From: Microtetraspora niveoalba | GTDB taxonomy: Bacteria; Actinomycetota; Actinomycetes; Streptosporangiales; Streptosporangiaceae | Assembly (NCBI RefSeq): GCF_001570405.1 | Contig: NZ_BBYM01000035.1 | Location: forward strand, 1 to 64,000 | Length of the DNA: 64,000 nt | Reading direction: 5' to 3' | In this document: in pieces, positions 42,392 through 49,676 of the stretch | Layout of the letters: every line of letters starts with the position of its first letter | Position numbering within the stretch: position 1 is the stretch's first letter | Made by a program: the position numbers and the translations under genes | The notes under the pieces: generated by a model | Told to the model about the DNA's origin: nothing | Databases searched by the model: none | The model's input: only the letters and a program-made list of their open reading frames with translations

Positions 42392-44464
42392 CTAGCGAAC
42401 GCTTGGTAGGGCGACAAGATCCGCGCGGCCGTCGGCCTCCGGCGTGTCGGCGGGCGGCGTGCCGGGCTTCGGGCTGTCACCGCCCGGTGTCCCGTCGCCC
42501 GGTGTCTGTTGCGCGTCCGGCGTCTCGCCGTCCGGCGACTCCTCCGGGTCCGCGCACGGCGGCCCGGTGACGCGGGTCCGGCTCGTCCGGACGCCGCCGA
42601 CGGCGGCGGGCTCCGTCCGGACCGTCACGCCGAGCACCGCGGTCGTGCCGCAGTCCACCGCGATCGGGCCGGGCGTGAGTTCCACAGAGTACGACGTGCG
42701 GCCCGACAGGGTGCGCGTGTCGCGCGCCACGGTCGCGCCGTCGCGGGTGAACTCGGCGATCACCTCGACCGGCCCGGTGCCGCCGGCCCCCTCCTCGGTG
42801 GCGACCTCGACGGTCGCGGCGGTCCCGTCCCACCGCGCGATCGCCACACTCCGTACGGCGGGCGGCGGGCACGCCGGGCCCTTCACCCGGACGGTCGCCG
42901 CAGCGGTGCCCCCGGGCGCCCTGGGCACGGTCGACGCCTCGACCCGGCGGTAGACGGCCGTGCCGCAGGCGGGATCGGCGAACGAGTGCTGGACGGAGGG
43001 GGAGTAGGAGGTCGCGCCCTCCAGGGGGATGGTCTGCGCGGTGACGGGACGCAACTCGTCCGGCGACGTGCCCTCGGAGAACCTGACGGCGAGGGTCACC
43101 GCGCCGCCGTTCGTCGTCCGCACCCTGATGGCGGCGGAGCGGCCGTCCCATCCGCCGACGCCGAGATCCGCGACCGACGGCGGCGCGGGGCGCGGCGTCG
43201 GGGACGGGTCCCGGTCGCCCGGCTCGCCGGTGGCTCCGCCGGTCGCCCCGCCCGCCGGTTTCCCGGCCGGGCTCGCGGACGCGTCGCCGCTTGAGGAGCC
43301 GTCGCGGGGCGGCTCGTCGGCCGGCCGGCCGGACGGTTCGCCGGTGTCGCCGGTGTCGCCGCTGTCGCCGGTCTCCGGCGGCGCGACCGGGGCGGACGCG
43401 GCCGGTGTCGAGGCGGCGGGCGGCAGGCTGCTGTCGTCGGCGACCGGCGCCTGCCGGTTCGCCGCCACCACGGCGGCCACCATGACCGCGGACAGCAGCG
43501 TCGCGCCGATCGCGAACCTGGGGGCGAAGTGGGCGAATCGGTCCGACAACACCGTCCGGGCCAGCGAGGTGCCCGCCTCGGACGGCTGGGCGGGCTGCGC
43601 GAGCGGGAACGTCAACGCGAGCAGGGTGGCCAGCTCCGCGAGGTGCCGCCGCCCGCGCTGCTCCCACTCCGGCCCGTACGCGGCGACGGCGGCGGCCTCC
43701 AGGTCGGCGACGAACGCGCGGGCGGTGGGCGGCCGGTCCGCCGGGTTCTTGGCCAGGCCCCGCCCGACCAGCCCGCGCACCGAGGCGGGCACGTCCGAGA
43801 GGGGGATGGGCGCGCTCCGGTGCTGGTGCCGCAGCCCCGCCGCGTGGTCCGCGCGGTACGGCCGGCGCCCCGTCAGGCACTCGAAGAACACGCAGGTCGC
43901 GGCGTAGACGTCGGTCGCCGGACCGGCCGGCGCGCCCTCCCACTGCTCCGGCGCCATGTACGGGGGCGTTCCCGCGGGCACGCCCGGGTCGCCGCTGGGC
44001 GCCGCGATGCCGAAGTCCGACAGCTTGCTGGCGCCGTCCGCCTGGACCAGGACGTTCTCCGGCTTGTAGTCCCGGTGGACGACCCCGCAGGAATGCGCGG
44101 CCGACAGGCCGGCCAGCGAGCCCTTCAGCACGACGAGCGCGGCCTCGGGGCTGGTCGTGCCGTGCTCGGTGAGGATGCGGCGCAGTGAGACGCCGTCGAC
44201 CAGCTCCATGACGATGGCCGCGCCGGCCGACGTCTCGACGTACTCGTAGAGCCGGACGATGTTGGCGTCGTTGATCTCGACCATGAGGCGGGCCTCGCTC
44301 CGGAACCCGGAGAGGAAGCGCGGGTCGCCCCGGAGCTCGGGACGGAGGTATTTGACGGCGACGAGCGCGCCGGTCGCCTCGTAGGTCGCCAGCGCCACCC
44401 GCCCGGCGCCCCCGGCGCCGAGCTCGCGCACCTCCCGGTATCCCGGAACCGTCCAGGCATTCAT
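42392..44464 (-). CDS. membrane Ser/Thr protein kinase with duplicated extracellular domain
   Basis: 690 residues from the ATG at 44464 (GAGAAG 9 bases upstream); a GTG at 44500 has no ribosome site. The kinase domain (~5-265) contains LGAGGAGRVALA, VAVKYL, HRDYKPEN and SDFG. A transmembrane helix (~330-350) is followed by a Pro/Ser/Asp-rich linker. The extracellular part (~430-640) is two ~105-residue repeats, each opening with W-D-G and ending V-x-G-P-x-C, each with a Cys pair. The last ~45 residues are a Pro/Gly/Asp tail. It is probably a sensor kinase; the ligand is unknown. Confidence 0.9.
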   Translation of the reverse strand: MNAWTVPGYREVRELGAGGAGRVALATYEATGALVAVKYLRPELRGDPRFLSGFRSEARLMVEINDANIVRLYEYVETSAGAAIVMELVDGVSLRRILTEHGTTSPEAALVVLKGSLAGLSAAHSCGVVHRDYKPENVLVQADGASKLSDFGIAAPSGDPGVPAGTPPYMAPEQWEGAPAGPATDVYAATCVFFECLTGRRPYRADHAAGLRHQHRSAPIPLSDVPASVRGLVGRGLAKNPADRPPTARAFVADLEAAAVAAYGPEWEQRGRRHLAELATLLALTFPLAQPAQPSEAGTSLARTVLSDRFAHFAPRFAIGATLLSAVMVAAVVAANRQAPVADDSSLPPAASTPAASAPVAPPETGDSGDTGDTGEPSGRPADEPPRDGSSSGDASASPAGKPAGGATGGATGEPGDRDPSPTPRPAPPSVADLGVGGWDGRSAAIRVRTTNGGAVTLAVRFSEGTSPDELRPVTAQTIPLEGATSYSPSVQHSFADPACGTAVYRRVEASTVPRAPGGTAAATVRVKGPACPPPAVRSVAIARWDGTAATVEVATEEGAGGTGPVEVIAEFTRDGATVARDTRTLSGRTSYSVELTPGPIAVDCGTTAVLGVTVRTEPAAVGGVRTSRTRVTGPPCADPEESPDGETPDAQQTPGDGTPGGDSPKPGTPPADTPEADGRADLVALPSVR

Positions 44465-44650
44465 CCTTCCGAACTTCTCACCGGAACGGACAATTGTCAC
44501 CGATCGAGAAATGTCACCTCGGGGATGTAGTTGTAACCGTTGTCCCGTGCGTCGGTGACCGCCAAGTGCTCGGGCCGCGGCCGACGGCGAACGGCGGACA
44601 CGGCCGCGTCCCCGCGGTGCCTGCGGTGGTCGGCGCGGAGGGGCGGCCGG

Positions 44651-45532
44651 TCACCGGATCCGGAAGCGGACGCGCCGGCCCGGGCGGGCCTGCGCGGCGC
44701 GGTCCACGTCGCGGGTGCGGACCACCGCGATCACGGGATAGCCGCCCGTCACGGGATGGTCGGCGAGGAAGAGCGTGGGCTGCCCCGACGGGGGCACCTG
44801 GAGCGCGCCCGGCACCATGCCCTCGCTGGGCAGCTCTCCCTCGCGGGCCCGTTCCAGGACGGGCCCGCGCAGCCGGATGCCGACCCGGTCGCTGTCGCTC
44901 GTCACCTCGTACGGCTCCGCGCACAGCACGCGCAGCGCCTCGGGCGTGAACCAGTCGTCGCGCGGGCCGGGCAGCACCTCCAGGACGAGATCGCCCTCGG
45001 CGGGCTCCGGCACCGGGGCGAGATCGACGACCGGGTACGCGCCCGGCGGCGGCCCGACCGGCAGCAGTCCGCCCGGGGCCGGGAGTGCGGGGCCCAGCCC
45101 GGCGAGCACGTCCGTGGCCCGGGACCCGAGCACCGGCGGCACGTCCACGCCGCCCCGCACGGACAGGTACGTCCGCACGCCCCGGACCGGGGTCCCGAGC
45201 CGGAGCGTCGCCCCGGACGGCAGGCGTTCGACCGAGTGGTGCCCGATGGATCGCCGGACGCCACCCGGGCCGGTCACGGTCACCGGACAGGCGGCGCCCG
45301 CCAGCGCGATCACCAGGTCCCCGTGCGCGCGCACGCACAACCCGCCGAACGTCACCTCCAGAGCAGCGGCCCCCTCGGGGTTGCCCACGAGCCGGTTGGC
45401 CAGCCGCAGCGCGCCCCGGTCGGCGGCCCCCGAACGCCCGACCCCGAGGTCGCCGCGTCCCGGCCGCCCGAGGTCCTGCACCGTGGCCAGCGGCCCGGTC
45501 GCCACCACCTCCAGCGCCCCGTACCCGCTCAC
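44651..45532 (-). CDS. pxpC: 5-oxoprolinase subunit C
   Basis: 293 residues from a GTG at 45532 with GAGGAGG upstream. It belongs to the biotin-dependent carboxyltransferase (KipA/PxpC) family: VQDLGRPGRGDLGVGRSGAADRGALRLANRLVGN at the N-terminus and DRVGIRLRGP and LFLADHPVTGGYPVIAVV in the C-terminal half. With PxpA and PxpB it forms the prokaryotic 5-oxoprolinase, hydrolysing pyroglutamate to glutamate with ATP. Gene order pxpA-pxpB-pxpC is kept, but ~150 bp of repeated sequence separates pxpB and pxpC, which would otherwise overlap. Confidence 0.92.
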   Translation of the reverse strand: MSGYGALEVVATGPLATVQDLGRPGRGDLGVGRSGAADRGALRLANRLVGNPEGAAALEVTFGGLCVRAHGDLVIALAGAACPVTVTGPGGVRRSIGHHSVERLPSGATLRLGTPVRGVRTYLSVRGGVDVPPVLGSRATDVLAGLGPALPAPGGLLPVGPPPGAYPVVDLAPVPEPAEGDLVLEVLPGPRDDWFTPEALRVLCAEPYEVTSDSDRVGIRLRGPVLERAREGELPSEGMVPGALQVPPSGQPTLFLADHPVTGGYPVIAVVRTRDVDRAAQARPGRRVRFRIR

Positions 45533-45683
45533 GCCGCCTCCTCGCCTGGCGGCTCGGAAGCGCGTTCGCGGAACGCGCTGTGCCCATCGGTTCGCTCGCT
45601 TCGCTCGCTCACGCCACCTCCTCGCCTGGCGGCTCGGAAGCGCGTTCGCGGACCGCGCTGTGCTCATCGGTTCGCTCGCTCAC
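45533..45683. repeat. tandem duplication between pxpB and pxpC
   Basis: Two near-identical units, 45533-45612 (80 bp) and 45613-45683 (71 bp; it lacks nine bases of a TCGCT run), otherwise differing at about four positions. Each ends in a GTGAGCG preceded by GAGG-type sequence, so the pxpC start region is reproduced three times (GTG at 45683, 45612 and 45532). Only the last is in frame with pxpC. Confidence 0.85.
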
Positions 45684-46288
45684 GCCGCCTCCGTGAACAG
45701 CACCCGGACGCCCGGGCGCAGCAGGGCGGGCGGGTCGGCGTCCAGGTCCCACACCACCGTGTCCGTACGGCCGATGAGCCGCCACCCGCCGGGAGACTCG
45801 CGCGGGTAGACGGCGCTGTACCCGGCCGCCAGCGCCACCGACCCCGCGGGCACGCGCACCCGCGACTCGGCCCGCCGGGGAACGGTCAGCCGCGGGTCGC
45901 CGCCGGTCAGGTATCCGAAACCGGGAGCGAAGCCGCAGAACGCGACTGTCCAGGGGGTGGCCGTGTGTGCGGCCACGACCTCGCGTTCCGTCAGCCCGGT
46001 CAGCGCGGCGACGTCCGCCAGATCGGCCCCGTCGTAGACGACGGGGATCCGCACCTCGCCCGCATGGCCGCGCGCCCCCCGCGCGGGCCGTACGGAACGG
46101 AGCGCGGCCTCGACCGCCTGCGGCGTCGCGGGCGGCTCGAACCGGACCAGCAGCGTGCGCGCCGCCGGGACGATGTCCACCACCCCCTCAGGCGGGCGCC
46201 CCGCCAGGGCGTCGTAGAGCGCGACGACCTCGCCGAGGTCGTCCAGCTCGACAAGCAGGGCGTCGTCGCCGCAGCGGCGCAGGTGCAT
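45680..46288 (-). CDS. pxpB: 5-oxoprolinase subunit B
   Basis: 202 residues, KipI/PxpB (carboxyltransferase domain 1) family, with the diagnostic FCGFAPGFGYLTGG and VPRRAESRVRVPAGSVALA segments. The ATG follows the pxpA stop by 12 bp and has GGAGG upstream. The stop TGA overlaps a GTGAGCG copy of the duplicated element described above. It forms a complex with PxpC, acting with PxpA in pyroglutamate hydrolysis in the cytoplasm. Confidence 0.93.
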   Translation of the reverse strand: MHLRRCGDDALLVELDDLGEVVALYDALAGRPPEGVVDIVPAARTLLVRFEPPATPQAVEAALRSVRPARGARGHAGEVRIPVVYDGADLADVAALTGLTEREVVAAHTATPWTVAFCGFAPGFGYLTGGDPRLTVPRRAESRVRVPAGSVALAAGYSAVYPRESPGGWRLIGRTDTVVWDLDADPPALLRPGVRVLFTEAA

Positions 46289-46300
46289 CGGGCCTCCTCG

Positions 46301-47128
46301 TCAGCTCCCGGCCCGGGTGAACGGCGCGAGGCCGACGCCCGCGGCCACGAGCGCCGCGCGCACCCCGCGCGCCATCGCCACCGCGTTCGGGCTGTCGCCG
46401 TGCACGCAGATCGACTCCCCGCGTACGACCAGGGGGTTCCCGGCGATGTCCGCGATGGGCTCGCCGCGCGCCATCCGCACGCAGCGCTCGGCCACCGCGC
46501 CGGGGTCGTGGACGAGGGCGCCCGGCCGGTCGCGCGGCACGAGCGTCCCCTCCGGTGTGTACGCCCGGTCGGCGAAGCACTCGGTCACGGGGGTCAGCCC
46601 GGCCCGCTCCGCGCGGCGCAGCCAGGCGGAGCCGGGCAGGCCGAGCACCGGCATCCCGGGCCGGAAGGCGCGCACGGCGGCCACGACGGCGGCGGCCTGC
46701 TCCTCGTGCCACACGATCGCGTTGTAGAGCGCGCCGTGCGGCTTGACGTAGCCGACCCGGCCGCCGGCCGCGCGGGCGAAGGCCTCAAGGGCGCCGATCT
46801 GGTACAGCACGTCGTCGGCCAGCTCGCCGGGCGGCATCTCGATGAAGCGCCGCCCGAAGCCGGCCAGGTCGCGATATCCGACCTGGGCGCCGATCGCGAC
46901 GCCGCGCCCGACCGCGGTCTCGCACGTACGCCGCATGATCGAGGGGTCGCCGGCGTGGAAGCCGCAGGCGACGTTGGCGCTGGTGACGATCGTCAGCAGG
47001 GCGTCGTCGTCGCCGAGCGACCAGCGGCCGAAGCCCTCGCCGAGGTCGGAGTTGAGGTCGATGCGCGCGGTCGGTTCCGGCCCGGTCGGTTCGGGTGCTG
47101 TCGGTTCCGGTGCTGTCGGTTCTGGCAC
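46301..47128 (-). CDS. pxpA: 5-oxoprolinase subunit A (LamB/YcsF family)
   Basis: About 275 residues from a GTG at 47128 (GGAG 6 bases upstream). The family core begins [15 protein letters not shown], then [25 protein letters not shown] and [14 protein letters not shown]. The N-terminus carries an unusual run of four PEPT(A/G) pentapeptides encoded by 15-bp repeats. If a start downstream of these is used, the protein would be about 255 residues, the common length. First gene of pxpABC. Confidence 0.92.
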   Translation of the reverse strand: MPEPTAPEPTAPEPTGPEPTARIDLNSDLGEGFGRWSLGDDDALLTIVTSANVACGFHAGDPSIMRRTCETAVGRGVAIGAQVGYRDLAGFGRRFIEMPPGELADDVLYQIGALEAFARAAGGRVGYVKPHGALYNAIVWHEEQAAAVVAAVRAFRPGMPVLGLPGSAWLRRAERAGLTPVTECFADRAYTPEGTLVPRDRPGALVHDPGAVAERCVRMARGEPIADIAGNPLVVRGESICVHGDSPNAVAMARGVRAALVAAGVGLAPFTRAGS

Positions 47129-47138
47129 GGTCGGCTCC
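47073..47138. repeat. 15-bp minisatellite encoding PEPT(A/G) repeats
   Basis: Four 15-bp units (47073, 47088, 47103, 47118) of the GGTTCCGGTGCTGTC type, each with one to five changes, plus a partial fifth. In frame on the minus strand they encode Pro-Glu-Pro-Thr-Ala/Gly near the PxpA start. Confidence 0.75.
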
Positions 47139-47315
47139 AGAGGGCGGTGATCCCGTTGAGGGAGTTCCCGCCGAGGCGGACGGTCGGCGCCCGGGCACCG
47201 GCCCGAGGCCGATGAGCGGGCGCGGGTAACGATATCCGTCCGGAGCGAGCCGGGCGGCGCGCGCTTACCGACACGGCGGGCGCGCGCTCGGGGACCGGAG
47301 GGAGGGCGTCCCCAA

Positions 47316-47389
47316 CCGGAAGGCCACTCCGGCACCCTCCCAGCCGGAAGGCCACTCCGGCACCCTCCCAGCCGGAGGGCCGCTCCGGC
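47316..47389. repeat. 28-bp tandem repeat upstream of pxpA
   Basis: Two identical 28-bp units (47316-47343 and 47344-47371) and a diverged partial third (47372-47389). Each contains GCCGGA/TCCGGC arms that can form a short hairpin. They lie between the pxpA start and the MerR stop and may terminate merR transcription. Confidence 0.8.
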
Positions 47390-47410
47390 CCGACCCCGGA
47401 GCCGCCCGCG

Positions 47411-48085
47411 TCACGGCCGTGTCCACCTCGGCGGGTCGTCGTCCGCGCAGGGGGTGACGTCGAGGATGCGGGTGGACTCCGACTCCTGGGCCAGGCGGCG
47501 CAGCACGTCGAACGCCTTGCCGTACAGGACCTCGCAGATCACCAGTGTCTCGACGGCGACGTCGCGGGGCCCGTCGAAGGGGATCTTGGTGATGTCGAGC
47601 TCGCGGACGAGGTCGTGCGCGGCCGTCGCGTACGGCAGCAGATCCTCCTGTGACGTGGGCATGCCGAGGCGCTTGAGCGTGACGACGGTCTGCGCGAGCT
47701 CGTCCCGTGTGGGCGCGGCCGGATGGACCCCCCAACCGAGGTCGGAGATCATGCGGTCCACCAGCTCTCTGGCCTCGCGCCAGTCCTCGTCGTCGGGGTG
47801 CGGCTCGACGGGCGTGGCGAGCGCGTAGTGCGCGGTGCCGAGCATGTCGTGGAAGCCGATCTGCTCGTCCTCCACCGCGGCGATGACCTGCCGGATCGCC
47901 GCGACCGGCAGCCGTCCCACCTCGAGCAGCGCCCTGATCAGCCGCAACCGGCGCAGGTGGGACCGGCCGTACTCCGCCCTCGTGGCCGATGTCTGGTCAC
48001 CTTGGGGGAGCAGCCCCTCGCGCAGGTAGTACTTGATCGTGGGGATCGGGACCCCGGACTCGGCGCTGAGCTGGGAGATTCGCAT
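47411..48085 (-). CDS. MerR family transcriptional regulator
   Basis: 224 residues. The N-terminal winged helix (~1-70) starts MRISQLSAESGVPIPTIKYYLREGLLPQG. There is a helical linker and a C-terminal effector domain of ~120 residues without metal-binding cysteines apart from two near the C-terminus. No Shine-Dalgarno sequence precedes the ATG at 48085; TACTAT lies 7 bases upstream, so the message may be leaderless. It is divergent from a DUF4188 gene, with a symmetric set of TGGATA/TATCCA half-sites between them. Confidence 0.88.
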   Translation of the reverse strand: MRISQLSAESGVPIPTIKYYLREGLLPQGDQTSATRAEYGRSHLRRLRLIRALLEVGRLPVAAIRQVIAAVEDEQIGFHDMLGTAHYALATPVEPHPDDEDWREARELVDRMISDLGWGVHPAAPTRDELAQTVVTLKRLGMPTSQEDLLPYATAAHDLVRELDITKIPFDGPRDVAVETLVICEVLYGKAFDVLRRLAQESESTRILDVTPCADDDPPRWTRP

Positions 48086-48088
48086 GAC

Positions 48089-48157
48089 TGGATAGTAGTG
48101 CTTGCCAACATCGCTGGATACTTTTACTATCCAATCATTAGGTAGTGCGACTATCCA
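48089..48157. promoter_or_regulatory. nested MerR-type inverted repeats
   Basis: TGGATA (48115-48120) and TATCCA (48128-48133) form an inner inverted repeat. TGGATAG (48089-48095) and CTATCCA (48151-48157) form an outer pair around almost the same centre (48123-48124). All lie in the merR-DUF4188 spacer and overlap both promoters. Confidence 0.65.
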
Positions 48158-48170
48158 AGAGGGGTGTCCC

Positions 48171-48626
48171 ATGCGAATGAGCGCGCGTATGGAGGGCGAC
48201 TTCGTCGTCTTCCTGATCGGTATGCGGATCAACAGGTTCCGGTCGCTGCGCAAGTGGCTGCCGGTCGCCCGGGCCATGGTGCCGATGATCAAGGAACTGC
48301 GGGCGGACCCCGCTCACGGCCTGCTCGGCTGCGAGAACTTCGTCAACGGGCGCACCACACTGATGGTGCAGTACTGGCGCAGCACCGATCACCTGATCGC
48401 GTACGCGAAGGACCGCGATCACAGCCACTGGCCGGCCTGGAAGCGCTTCTTCCGCGAGGCGTACAAGAGCGAGGCCGTGGGCGTCTGGCACGAGACCTAC
48501 GTCGTCAGCGGGTACGAGACGGTGTACGTCAACATGCCGGCGTTCGGCCTGGGCCGGGCGGGCGAACTGGTGCCGACCAACAAGGCCGGCGACCACGCGG
48601 CGGCGCGGCTCGCCGCCCTCGGCTGA
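48171..48626 (+). CDS. DUF4188 protein, monooxygenase-like
   Basis: 151 residues from the ATG at 48171 (GAGGGG upstream). It matches DUF4188: GDFVVFLIGMRINRFRSLRKWLPV, GLLGCENFVNGRTTLMVQYWRS and HSHWPAWKRFFREAYKSEAVGVWHETY. The fold is probably a dimeric alpha/beta barrel. Some relatives are labelled monooxygenase or phenylacetaldoxime-dehydratase-like; no activity is established. The divergent MerR gene is the likely regulator. The pair occurs in other actinomycetes as a unit. Confidence 0.85.
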   Translation: MRMSARMEGDFVVFLIGMRINRFRSLRKWLPVARAMVPMIKELRADPAHGLLGCENFVNGRTTLMVQYWRSTDHLIAYAKDRDHSHWPAWKRFFREAYKSEAVGVWHETYVVSGYETVYVNMPAFGLGRAGELVPTNKAGDHAAARLAALG

Positions 48627-48814
48627 CGGCTCGGCCTTCACGCGGCTCCCGAGACCTACCGGAAGATCATGAGCGTCGCCTGCTGAGAAGCCGGCGGGCC
48701 GCCGTCGCGCGGTCGTGAACGGGCAGTCAAGGATCTGTCGCCCCGAGATGTCATTGGGTTACGCTCCGTACAGATTCGGCGTACCCCCGGTGACCGGAGC
48801 ACGGAGAAACAGCC

Positions 48815-49063
48815 ATGGGCAGGCACAGGCGTGGCAGGAGTGGGCGCGGCGGGACGGGCCTCGAGACCGTGGCCGATCTCATCGAGACCCTGGAACGGTT
48901 CGATCCCGACCTGGAGATCCGGTTCGCCGTCCAGCCTCGGATGCCGATGAGCTACGTCCTCGGACCGGTCGCGGAGTACGACGACATCCTGTGGATCGGC
49001 GAGGCGGGGTCCGACGGCTACGTCCCCGACGACGCGGCCTTCCGGCTCGGCTGGCACGGCTGA
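48815..49063 (+). CDS. small conserved protein, function unknown
   Basis: 82 residues. The N-terminus is very basic (GRHRRGRSGRGG); the remainder (VADLIETLERFDPDLEIRFAVQPRMPMSYVL, then DDILWIGEAGSDGYVPDDAAFRLGW) looks like a compact folded domain seen in phage-like and actinomycete hypothetical proteins. The regular, family-like core argues for a real gene. There is no signal peptide. It is convergent with a GNAT gene 20 bp away. Confidence 0.6.
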   Translation: MGRHRRGRSGRGGTGLETVADLIETLERFDPDLEIRFAVQPRMPMSYVLGPVAEYDDILWIGEAGSDGYVPDDAAFRLGWHG

Positions 49064-49083
49064 TCAGGCGGCGGCGGGGCGCG

Positions 49084-49542
49084 TCACTCCGGCCGCCACA
49101 CGTAGCGCACATCCGGCTCGCGCTCCTCGTTGTCGCGGCCGTCGGTGTACTCGACCGCGACGAAGCCGTGCCGCTCGTAGAACCGGCGGGCCGGCCCGTT
49201 GACCTGGAACGTCCACAACTCGAGCCCGTCCGCGCCGCGTTCCTTCGCCAGCGCGACGAACCTGTCGCCGATGCCGCGACCGCGCCACTCGGGATCGAGG
49301 TAGAGCTGGCTGACGAGGCGGCCGTCGAGCACCATCATCCCGACCACCGTGCCCTCCAGTGCGGCGACCCAGGTCTCGCGGCCGGGCACGACCACGTCGC
49401 GGAAGTACGCCCGGATCTCGTCGTCGGAGTGTGCGCGGCGCACGCCCGGCAAGGCGGCGTCGTATGAGCGCAGCCACACGTCGGCCACGGAGCGGGCGTC
49501 GGGGCCGGTCGCCCGGCGCAGGACGACATCATCGAGGTTCAC
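49084..49542 (-). CDS. GNAT family N-acetyltransferase
   Basis: 152 residues from a GTG at 49542 (GGGAGGG upstream). It is a GNAT fold with the acetyl-CoA pyrophosphate loop LYLDPEWRGRGIGDRFVALAKERG and the C-terminal ARRFYERHGFVAVE. The substrate cannot be assigned. It is a stand-alone gene between the small 48815 gene and the M48 protease gene. Confidence 0.9.
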   Translation of the reverse strand: MNLDDVVLRRATGPDARSVADVWLRSYDAALPGVRRAHSDDEIRAYFRDVVVPGRETWVAALEGTVVGMMVLDGRLVSQLYLDPEWRGRGIGDRFVALAKERGADGLELWTFQVNGPARRFYERHGFVAVEYTDGRDNEEREPDVRYVWRPE

Positions 49543-49676
49543 GGCGGGCCACCCTCCCAGACGGCCCCGCCCCGGCGCATCCGGTTTTCCCGGCGTGCCT
49601 CCCCGTGTCGCCCCTGGTCATGCGAGGGAGCGGATCGCGGCAGGGGGACGGGGCGAGGACGCCGCGGCGGGCGCCG

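Noticed and set aside
47316-47389. CRISPR array
   Set aside because: The 28-bp units are directly adjacent with no spacers and there are no cas genes.
48164-48718. 184-codon plus frame over the DUF4188 gene
   Set aside because: Different frame from the recognisable DUF4188 protein; Arg-rich shadow.
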